From Stieleria magnilauensis (GTDB taxonomy: Bacteria > Planctomycetota > Planctomycetia > Pirellulales > Pirellulaceae): DNA of 64,000 bases. A program made the translations under genes and the position numbers. The notes beneath the pieces were generated by a model that searched no databases, had not been told where the DNA came from, and saw only the letters and a program-made list of their open reading frames with translations. The DNA lies in assembly GCA_007753675.1 (NCBI GenBank), contig CP036432.1:7256233-7320232 (forward strand). The letters are read 5' to 3'. Positions 1 to 12,000 of this stretch are shown here, in pieces. The stretch's first letter is position 1, and the number at the start of each line of letters is the position of its first letter.

Positions 1-3000
1 TCCCTTTCGGTGGAAGCCCATCTGGACGGCACGACGACGATCAGCGTCCCGGTCAATCCTGACGGCTCGTTCTCCTTCGATCCCAAGACGATCCCGGGGT
101 TTGCCGATGGCGGCCATCAGGTTCGCATCGTCGCCCGCGACGGTTTTGGCAATCCGACCTCCCTGAATCTCGATTTCATCCTCGACACCTTGCCTCCCGC
201 AGCACCCGCGCTCGATCTTTCCGCGGGCTCTGGCGCTGTCGGGCCGCGAACCACCAACGCATCACGCGTCACCTTGGTGGGCAGTACCGACCCCAACGTC
301 TCGGTCGCACTCGCCCCGGTTGCTGCGACATCGCTTAGCTCTAATACCGGTGCCGTTCAGTTCGCGTCCGTTGAACTTCAGGTTGGCTCGAATCCATTCA
401 CAGCAATTGCCACCGACGCGGCCGGCAACTCGACTGTCGCCAATTTTAATCTCGAGCGAGTGATTCAGACCGGCTCGCAGGATCCGGTCTTGCGTTGGAA
501 TCAAGTCACCCTCGATGCGATTACCTTTGATGCATCGTCACCGACCTACGCGTCACGGGCAATAGCGATCGTTCATGCGGCGATCTATGACGCGGTGGCT
601 TCGTTGGAGGGACGTCCCGGATACTACGTTTCGTTGCTGCCGCCGCCGGGCGCCTCTTTGGAAGCGGCCGTCTCCGGCGCCGCCTACCACGTTTTGAATG
701 ACTTATATCCGGGGCAACAATCCTTCCTGGATGCCAACCTGCAGGCGGCACTGGCGGTCGTTCCCGAGGGCTCTGGCAAGACTGCCGGCGTGACGTTCGG
801 CCGGTCCGTCGCCGATGCGATCCTCGCCATGCGGGCGGGTGACGGCTGGAATGCGTTCGTGGACTACGTTCCCGGCACCGTTCCCGGTGCCTGGCTTCCC
901 ACCGGCCCGACCTATGCCCAGGCACTGCATCCCCAATGGGCAAACTTGACGCCGTTTGCGATGACGACTGCCGACCAGTTCTTACCGGCCGGGCCGCCGG
1001 ACCTTTCCAGCCAAGCGTGGGCGAACGCTTACAACGAAGTCAAGTCACTCGGTCAACTGAACAGTCCCTCTCGAACCGCCGATCAAACCGAGATCGCCCG
1101 GTTCTGGGCTGACGGCGCGGGAACCTCAACCCCCGTCGGTCACTGGAACGTGATCGCCGGCGACGCCGCACTCACGGCGGGCAACAGCATTTCTGAAAAC
1201 GCGAGACTGTTCGCTGCGCTCAATCTCTCCCTCGGTGATGCCGCGATCGTCGCTTGGAACGCGAAATACCGGTATGACTTTTGGCGCCCCGAGACGGCGA
1301 TCCGCGCGGGCTCCAGCGACGGCAACGCCGCAACGCTCGCGGATCCGTCGTGGACGCCGCTTGTGATTTCACCACCGTTTCCCGAATACGTTTCCGGACA
1401 CAGCACCTACAGCGGCGCAGCAGCAGCGATTCTGACGGCGACGTTCGGCCCCGGCTTTTCCTTCGTCGCCACCTCGGCGAGCCTGCCCGGCGTCAGCCGC
1501 GCGTTCAACAACTTCGACGAGGCGGCTGAGGAAGCGGGCCGTAGCCGCGTTTACGGCGGGATTCACTACGACTTCTCCAATCGAGACGGGCTGGAGGCGG
1601 GCCGGTCCCTGGCTTCTTATGTGCTCGGCACCTTCACGACGTCGGTCGATCAAATCGCTCCGACGGTCATTCTTGTTTCGCCTAACACGGCGATCGCGAC
1701 CCAACAAAACGTGACCGTGACCGGCCGGGTGCTCGACAACCTCTCGGGCGTCGCGACGTTGGAGGCACAACTGGACAACGGTGCGTTTGGCCCCTTGAGT
1801 TTCGATGCCGATGGAAACTTTTCCGTCCAAACCACCTTGCCATTGGACGGCACGGCAGACGGCGCGCACGCGTTGAAGTTGCGCGCGACCGACTACGCGG
1901 GCAACACGTCCGGCATCAAACAGTTGGACTTTGTGCTGGACACCATCGCCCCGGCCTTGACGGTTGACCTGCCGCCGGCCGGCGCAACCCTGGCCGCCGG
2001 GGCAAGGCTAACCGGCAGCGTTTCGGGTACCGGCGCGGCACTCGTGTCGCTGACCTACAACTTCAACGGCGGAGCCGCCCGCTCGTTCCTGACATCGAAG
2101 GCGGGTGGTGCGTTCAACACGGCACTTGATTTATCGACGTTGACCGCCGGGACGCACACGTTGAACGTGGTCGCGCGCGACGCGGCAGGCAATGTCACCA
2201 CCGTTTCTCGTTCGGTGACGCTGCCCGAGCTGATTCCGCTAACCATCACACACGTCACCCCCGCAGCGGGCTCCAGTGATGTGGGGTCGACCTATCGACC
2301 ACAAGTCTTCTTTTCGCGGCCCGTGAACGTTGGCTCGCTCAATGCGACGAACTTCTATGCCACCGACACCACCGGAACCAAGATCCCAGCGAGGATCGTT
2401 CCCGCCGCCGATGGTCGTTTCGCGTGGCTGTTCTTCAACCAACCCCTACCGAGTGCATCGACGGTCACCGTGCACGTCGTCGGTGACACGATCTTGGCGG
2501 CCGATGGTGGTCAACCGCTTGATGCCGACGGAAACGGAACAGCCGGAGGAACGTTTTCTTATCGCTTCACGACAGTCAGTCTGGTTCCGCTGGCGGGCAC
2601 CAGTCTGTCCGGGCGGGTCTATGATCCGGGCGTCGATTTAAAACCGATGACCTTTGACGATTTCCGTGCCGGACCCGATGGTGCCTTGCACACCGCGGAC
2701 GACATCTTTTTGAATCCGCTCGCGGGTGTCAAAGTCTTCATTCTCGGTCTCGAGAACCAATCCGTGACGACCGATGCTCAAGGCTATTTCAGCTTTGCCT
2801 CGGTGCCGGCGGGAAACATCAAATTGGCGATCGACGGCCGCACGGCGACCAATGCCCCGGCAGGATTCTATTTCCCTGAAATGGTGATGGACCTGGAAAT
2901 CCTGGTCGGACAGGCGAACACCGTGATGGGCACCATGGGAACGCGGGCACAGCGCGAAGCGAACCTGGATCGGTTAGAAACCTACCTGCCGAGAATCAAG

Positions 3001-6000
3001 TCTTCGATCCTGCAGTCGGTCAGCGATTCGGCCGCCACCACGATCGGTGTCGACGCTGAATCCGCACCGAATCTGACACCACAGCAACGGCAGTACTTGC
3101 AACTGGAAATCCAACCGGCAAGTCTGATCGGACCAGACGGTCAACCGATCACAGGTGGACAGGTGGGGATCAGCGCCGTCCCGCCGGAACTGGTCCGCGA
3201 CATGTTGCCCGCGGGGCTGTTGCAGCACACCTTTGACATCACGATTCAAGCACCGGATGCGGCGGCCTTCGCGACGCCGCTGCAGATCACGTTTCCCAAC
3301 GTGTTCAACGCGGCTCCCGGCACGAAGCTGAATTTCTTGAGTTTCGATCACACCACGGGACGACTGGTGATCGAAGGCACGGCGACGGTTTCCGAAGACG
3401 GTCTGTCGGTCACCTCGGATCCCGGAACGGGAATCACCAAACCGGGTTGGCATGGACTAACACCGCCAATCACGCAACCAAAAAAGCCTGATGATTGCAC
3501 ACCATTTCGAGGATACAACGCATATATCGTTTGCGCGAAGGCCTACTTCTCAACGTTCGTTTCAAATTTCAAGAACACCTTCAACTACGCATCGTCAAAA
3601 CGCGCGGCGGAGGCAGCGAGGGATGCCTGTGTCAAGGTTGCTGAATTGTGTGCTGGCGGTGGTTCTAGTGGCGGCACGGACGGGAATGCCCCTCCGCCAT
3701 TTGAACTGAACACGGAATCGCAATCGAATCTTCCGATCAGCGATCCTCTGTTGCAATTGATTGCGAATATGAGGGCAATCCAAGACTCAATCCAAACAGA
3801 TCTTGATCTGTCGCAGGACATTGCAAATCAGATTGAGCAATTGATAGGAAACGCCCAAAGCGAAGCGGAACTAACCCAACAGCAGCGTGATCAATTGGCA
3901 ACGCTGGAGTCAAATCTGATCGCTCTGTTTGAGGGGCAAACTCCGGCAGAGAGATTCGCAGCCAGAATGGCTGAATACGAAGACCTGTTGTTCGATGCGG
4001 ACCTGGAACTTCAACATTTTGTCAGTGAAAAGTACTTTTACTATTTGGAGAACTTGGATAACGGATTTGTGATCCGAGGCACTACGGAACGCGACGGATC
4101 GATAACTGACATCGCCCTGCAGCCAAACTCGCATTATCTCCTGCGTCTGGTTGGTGCATCCAGTTTTCAAGTCCGTGAAACGATCGTCATTACAGCCTCT
4201 TCGGGTGAGTCAACTTCGATCTGCTTCCGACCGATCGTTGTTGACTCAAGCGTTGATTCTGATTTTGATGGCTTGACCGACCTAGTCGAATCGATCATCG
4301 GCACCAATCCGACGAATGCAGATAGTGACCTCGATGGTATCTCTGACCGAGCCGAGATCGAGCAAGGTCTTGACCCGCTCTCCGGTTTGGCGTTTCCAAC
4401 CGGCGTGGTTGCGTCTCTGCTGATTCAGGGGGAAGCCACTGAGATCAGACTGGTGGGTTCAGTTCTTGACACCGGTGACCAAATGGCATACGTCGCCACC
4501 GGTAGCTATGGCCTTGCGATCATTGACGTCAGTCAACTGCAAATGCCGGTCGTAGTCAGTCAGCTCATGCTCAACGGCAATGCCCTTGATTTAGACATCT
4601 CGCCATCACAGAATCTTGCCGCGGTCGCGACTGGGATCTACGGGATACAAATCGTCGATGTCGCCGCTGCGACTTCGCCGACGTTGCTGCAGTCGGTGCC
4701 ATTGCCGGGCGGCGCCACTCGCGTCGAAATCTATGACGGCCTCATCTATGCAGGGTCGCCGCAAAGCGACCGACTGCACATCATCGATTTAGCTACCGGC
4801 GAGTTGCTCGAATCGATCACCATCGGCGGCGGCATCGTCGACCTGGCCCGCGAAGGTTCCCTCCTGTACGCGCTGACCGGCAACCAACAACTTCGTGCCA
4901 TCGACATCAGCCATTTCAGCGCGGTCGTGCGCGGCTCTCTGACGTTGCCGCAAGCCGGCCGCAAAGTGTTCGTCGGCAACGGGGTCGCCTACATCGGCGC
5001 CGACCCGGGTTTCGGACAAGGGTTCATGACGGCCAATGTGGCCGATCCCGACAACCTGATTCTGCTGAGCGATGTCGACGCCAATAATATCGCCGGCACC
5101 GCAATCGTCGCCAACGGTTCCGGTTTGGGCATCTCCGTCGGCGATCTGGGCTTCGGCGTCGACAGCGTGCTGCACGTCGTGGATGTCTCCGATCCGACCA
5201 ATACAAGTGCTTTCGTAACACAGTATTCGTTGCCGTCCGATCCACGAAGTGTCGCCTTGGGCGCCGGCATCGCCTTTGTCGCCAACGGTGTCAACGGATT
5301 GCAAGTCGTGAACTATCGTTCGTTCGATAATCTCGGCCAAGCTCCCGTCATTTCGATCTCAAGCCCGGTTCAGGATATTGATGGGGGCGCTGCCGGCATT
5401 CAGATCGTCGAAGGAACTTCGATTCCGATTCAAGTCTCGATCACCGACGATGTCCAGGTTCGAAACGTCGAACTCTTGGTCAACGGACAAGTCGTGCAAA
5501 ACGACGTGGCGTTCCCCTTTGACTTCATCGCCATCGCCCCCGCATTAGCCGGCGGCCCCTCCTCGGTCTCCATCCAAGTTCGGGCAATCGACACCGGTGG
5601 CAATACCTCGCTCTCGAACATCTTGTCCTATGACTTGGTCGCCGACTCCATCGCACCATCGGTGGTCGGCACGACCCCGCAATCCGGTCAGAAGGTTTTC
5701 TTCACCCCGTCGATTGATGTTCGCTTTGACGAACCGTTGAACACAGCCCTTGTCAACGCGGGCGGTGTCTCACTGATTTTCCTCGGCGCCGACGGAGTGG
5801 TTGGCGGTGGCGATGACCAGACGGTCCCGCTGCGATCCGTCGAATCCCGAGTGCTGGGACGTCGCCTTTCGATCTATCCGGCCAATCTGCTGGACACCGG
5901 AAACTATCAGGTCACCCTCGACCCGTCGATCGTCGCCGATCGCGCCGGGAACCACCTTGCCGCCCCCTTCAGTTTCGAATTCACAATCCGTCCGGCCAGT

Positions 6001-9000
6001 GATTTGAAGGCCCAGAGCGGGTTCCCAAGGGTCGGGCGTGCACCGTCGGCCAATGCCGGTCAAGAAATCGGATTCCATTTTCCCGGCGGTGTCGATGAGA
6101 ACTTGCGAGTGACCTTTCCCACAATCGATGTCAATGGCAACCTCGGATCAATTGAGGTAGCCCCGTCACGATTCGACGGCATCGTCAACAACGCCTTCTT
6201 TGTCGTCCCGATGAACGCCACAACGGGAGACATCAACAGCACCGCGTTTGTCGACGGGCCATTGCCATTGCAGATCGTGCCGACGCTTAACGACGTGCGG
6301 CAGGATTCGACGCCTTACCACAACGGACAGCTTGTGTTGTTCGGCAGCGGTTTCGCCGAAGGCGGGGTGACGATCCACTTCGGTGCCCAGTCGTTGATCG
6401 ACGGCAGTACCTTCAGCGGACCGGATGTGTATTACAGCGCCGACTTCAGCTTCGAAAACGGCAGCATCTACTTGACCGTTCCAACCGCAGTGCCCTTCGG
6501 TCCGATCAGCGTCAGCACCCTCGGTGGCACCAGCGCCGCGTTCCCGTTGACCTTCAGCGGCATCACTTCGACCGCCGACAGCGGCACGCCCGCCGACGCG
6601 TTGGCGGCTTCCGCCAACCCCGGGCAGGCCATCACACTCTCCGGCAGCGGCTTCGATGCGTCCAGTGACGTCGTGTTCCAAGTCATCGACATCAACGGCA
6701 TCGTCAGCCAACAAGTCGTTCGCCCGCTGGCCGTTGAACCCGATGGATCGCAACTGACCGTCGTCGTCCCGATGAACGCCTTCACCGGAACCGTCGGCGT
6801 CGTCGGCGACCAGAACAACACCCAAGCACGCTTGCAGATCGTGCCGGTGCTCGACAACGTCGACTTCACCTCGATCGCCGCCGACCGATCCAGCGGACAA
6901 GTCATCCTGTCCGGACGCGGATTCGTCGAAGGCAACAACAGTGTTTACACGTTCGGTGGCATACAGTTGACCGATACGGGTGTCAGTGAGGGTCCCGACG
7001 TGTACTACAGCGTCGATTTCGGCTTCCACAACGGCACTGTGCACCTGGCTTTACCGACCGACGGCAACTTCCACGGCGCCGTCACCGTCATGACCGCCGG
7101 GGGAACCAGTGCGGCCTTTGCGGTCGGTTACAACGATCTGATCGCTCTGGCTGCCAGCGGAACGCCCGCCAACGCGGCAGATGCTTCCGCCAACCCCGGA
7201 CAGACCTTCACGGTCAGCGGAACCGGACTGAGCATGACGACCGATCTGCTGGCCCAGTACCTTGACCTCGGCGGAACACTGCAAACGCAGTTGCTCAATC
7301 CGCACTTCGTCAACGTTGCGGGAACCGAAGCCACCTTCCTGGTGCCGAAGTATTTCAACGGTGCGTTCTCCGTCCATGTCATCGGTTCGGCTGCCGAGCA
7401 CCTGCTGCAGATCGTGCCGATCGTCACCGGCCTGAACGTCAACGGCAACGGCGCAGTCGAAGTGTTGGGCAGCGGTTTTGTCGAAGGCAACAACAGCCTG
7501 TACGTCTTCGGAAGTTCACAGCTGACCGACATCGACGTCAACGCCGGACCGGACGTCTACTACAGCAGCGACTTCAGCTTCCAGAACGGACGCGTGCTGT
7601 TGAGTCTGCCCAGACACGGCTTTGAATCCTTCACCGCAACAACTACAGGCGGCAGCAGCGTCGCGATCTCGACCCACTTCCTGCATCCCGCCGCAGGCAT
7701 TCTTTATGACGTGGCCGTCGATCCGACCAACGGCAAGGTGTTCGTCGTCACCATCTCACAAATCCTGCAAATCGATCCGGCCAACGGCCAGACCCTGGCG
7801 GCGTTCAGTCTGCCCGGCGGCAACAGCGGCAACACGGGGCTGCAGGTTCTGCCGACCGCGATGACGCTCTCCGGAGTCGCGATACCGGCCGGAAGCCTGC
7901 TGGTCACCAACGGCGGCGCAAGCACTGACAAGGTCTATGCGGTCAACCCCAACACCGGCGTCATCCTGGCCACACGCGACCTGGGACTCAACCATGATCC
8001 GGTCGCCGGAGTGTATCACCCGACCAGCGGCAGCCTGTTCCTGCTCGACGGCAGCCCCGATCAGTTGCTGCAGATCGATCCGACCAGCGGCGCTGTGTTG
8101 AACAGTTTTGCACTGCCGATCGACGTCAACTACGGCGGACTGGCCATCGATCCGGTCACCGGCAACCTCTGGATCGGATCCAGCCAAACGACCTCGGTCA
8201 GCGAATACACCACCGCCGGCGTGCTGGTCCGCTCCGTCAACCTGTCCGCTCAAGGACTCGGCAACGAACTTTCCGGACTGGCCTTCGATGCGGCCGGTCG
8301 ACTGTTCGTCAGTTCCAACAACGGCGTCGTGTACCGTCTGGACCTCGCGCCGATCGCCGCTCCCGCTCCCGTTTTGTCGTCGATCAGCGCGACCGCCAAG
8401 GACGGGAATCCGGCAAGCGGTGCCACCGCATCGGCCAACGTGGCCCAGTCGATCGAACTGATCGGAACGAACTTCACCGCCGCCACACGCGTCGTCTTTT
8501 CGACCCGTGACAACCACGGTGTCGTCGGCAGCGTGGAAGTGCTACCGACGGCGGTCCGTGGTGACGGCACGCGATTGGAAGTGATCGTTCCGGATCTGGC
8601 GCAGACCGGATCGGTGTCGCTTCTCGGTGGCAGCGGCGGTGTCGACTTGCACATCGTCCCGGTGCTCAGCGGCATCAGCGGTCGCGCCGGAGTGGACGCC
8701 TTCTTCAGCCTGTTCGGTTCGGGATTCATGGAAGGTGCCAGCACGGTCACGATCGGAGGCGTCACGCTCACCGATCAGTACACCAACGCGGTCGACGGCG
8801 ATGTCTCGGGCAGCCGCAACAGCCAGTTCGATTTATTGGCCCGGTTTGCCGTCGAAGGCACGATCACGGTGGCGACCGCCGGTGGTTCGTTCAGCTTTGT
8901 CGGTCCCGTGGACGCCTTGCCGCCGTTCGTTGAATTTGGCGGCATCAGCGCCAATCCCCAGAGCGGTGTCGCGGTCAATGCGTCGGTCGCGTCGGCCAAC

Positions 9001-12000
9001 ACCGGTCAGCCGATCACGCTGATCGGCCGCGGTTTTACCAGCAACACGCTGGTCCAGTTTGAAGCGGTCGATGCGAGCGGCGTGGCCGGACGCTTGGTCC
9101 GCAGCGGCACGATCAACAGTGACGGCACACGGTTGACCGTCACCGTCCCCGCGCTGGCCCGCAGCGGGATGGTGAAAGTCATCGGCAGCACTGCCGAATT
9201 CCCCCTCCAGATCGTGCCGACGCTGCGTTCGGTCGGTGGATCGGTAACAGCGGGCAACTCGATTTTGTTGGAAGGTACCGGACTGGTCGAAGGCGGCTTG
9301 ACGGTCACGATCGATGGTCAGGTTGTCAGCGGCCTTGATGTCTTGGTGATTTCCGATCAGGGACTCGACCAACAAGTCGTCGACCTGACCGTGCCCGCCG
9401 GAGTCTCGGCCGGAGTGGTCGTGGTCAGCACGGCCGGAGGCAGTTTCACGCTCCGTCCGGCCGCGACGATCGTGACCGAGTCCGACCTGTTCCTCGGCCC
9501 GGACACCGGCGACACGCTGGCGACCGCGGAGGTGCTCGTCGACCTTTTGATCAACCGTCGGCTGAACGTCCACTCGCAGAGCATCGGTGACAATGATTTC
9601 ATTGCCCAAGACGTGGACCTGTATCGATTCACGGCCAATGCGGGCGATGTGATCGGCATCGATGTGATCCGGCAGGCCCCCTTCAGCCTGGTCAACTCCT
9701 ACGTTCGCCTGTTCGATGCCACGGGCAACGAATTGGCATCCGACGTCAATAGCGGACCGGACGGCAATTCGCGTTTGACCGATGTCCGCTTGCCCGCCGC
9801 CGGCGATTACTACATCGGCATCAGCAGCTGGGTGAACAACGGCTACGATCCCTCAGTCGCTAATAGCGGCGCAAACGCCTTCTACACCGGCCCCTATCAG
9901 TTGACCGTCCAACGCGTCGACGGCGGCAGCACGTCGCTGACGGGCATCGTCGCTGCGGCAGACAGCGGCACGGCGGCACGGTCGGGCATCGCCGCGGCCA
10001 ATGTGGGTCAAACCATCACGATCCAAGGTGCCGGGCTGCAGGACGGAGACCGGGTCGTGTTCACCACCATCGACCTCAGCGGCAATCTCACCACGTCAGT
10101 CGTGACGCCGACGTCGGTCGCCGCTGATGGCCTGAGTCTGGAAGTCCAGGTCCCTTTCAACGCGGCCAGCGGCATGGTCCGTTTGGAACGTGAAAACGTC
10201 GGCCAGTTCTTGCAGATCGTGCCGACGCTTCACGACGTGCGTCAAGATTCGACGCTTTACCACAACGGGCAGCTTGTGTTGTTCGGCAGCGGTTTCGCCG
10301 AGGGTGGCGTGACGATCCACTTCGGCGCCCAGTCGCTGATCGACGGCAGCACCTCCAGCGGACCGGATGTGTATTACAGCGCCGACTTCAGCTTCGAAAA
10401 CGGCAGCATCTACTTGACGGTTCCAACCGCAGTGCCCTTCGGTCCGATCAGCGTCAGCACCCTCGGTGGCACCAGCGCCGCGTTCCCGTTGACCTTCAGC
10501 GGCATCACTTCGACCGCCGACAGCGGCACGCCCGCCGACGCGTTGGCGGCTTCCGCCAACCCCGGGCAGGCCATCACACTCTCCGGCAGCGGCTTCGATG
10601 CGTCCAGTGACGTCGTGTTCCAAGTCATCGACATCAACGGCATCGTCAGCCAACAAGTCGTTCGCCCGCTGGCCGTTGAACCCGATGGATCGCAACTAAC
10701 CGTCGTCGTCCCGATGAACGCCTTCACCGGAACCGTCGGCGTCGTCGGCGACCAGAACAACACCCAAGCACGCTTGCAGATCGTGCCGGTGCTCGACAAC
10801 GTCGACTTCACCTCGATCGCCGCCGACCGATCCAGCGGACAAGTCATCCTGTCCGGACGCGGATTCGTCGAAGGCAACAACAGTGTTTACACGTTCGGTG
10901 GCATACAGTTGACCGATACGGGTGTCAGTGAGGGTCCCGACGTGTACTACAGCGTCGACTTCGGCTTCCACAACGGCACTGTGCATCTGGCTTTACCGAC
11001 CGACGGCAACTTCCACGGCGCCGTCACCGTCATGACCGCCGGGGGAACCAGTGCGGCCTTTGCGGTCGGTTACAACGATCTGATCGCTCTGGCTGCCAGC
11101 GGAACGCCCGCCAACGCGGCAGATGCTTCCGCCAACCCCGGACAGACCTTCACGGTCAGCGGAACCGGACTGAGCATGACGACCGATCTGCTGGCCCAGT
11201 ACCGTGACCTCGGCGGAACACTGCAAACGCAGTTGCTCAATCCGCACTTCGTCAACGTTGCCGGAACCGAAGCCACCTTCCTGGTGCCGAAGTATTTCAA
11301 CGGCGCGTTCTCCGTCCATGTCATCGGTTCGGCTGCCGAGCACCTGCTGCAGATCGTGCCGATCGTCACCGGCCTGAACGTCAACGGCAACGGCGCAGTC
11401 GAAGTGTTGGGCAGCGGTTTTGTCGAAGGCAACAACAGCCTGTACGTCTTCGGAAGTTCACAGCTGACCGACATCGACGTCAACGCCGGACCGGACGTCT
11501 ACTACAGCAGCGACTTCAGCTTCCAGAACGGACGCGTGCTGTTGAGTCTGCCCAGACACGGCTTTGAATCCTTCACCGCAACAACTACAGGCGGCAGCAG
11601 CGTCGCGATCTCGACCCACTTCCTGCATCCCGCCGCAGGCATTCTTTATGACGTGGCCGTCGATCCGACCAACGGCAAGGTGTTCGTCGTCACCATCTCA
11701 CAAATCCTGCAAATCGATCCGGCCAACGGCCAGACCCTGGCGGCGTTCAGTCTGCCCGGCGGCAACAGCGGCAACACGGGGCTGCAGGTTCTGCCGACCG
11801 CGATGACGCTCTCCGGAGTCGCGATACCGGCCGGAAGCCTGCTGGTCACCAACGGCGGCGCAAGCACTGACAAGGTCTATGCGGTCAACCCCAACACCGG
11901 CGTCATCCTGGCCACACGCGACCTGGGACTCAACCATGATCCGGTCGCCGGAGTGTATCACCCGACCAGCGGCAGCCTGTTCCTGCTCGACGGCAGCCCC

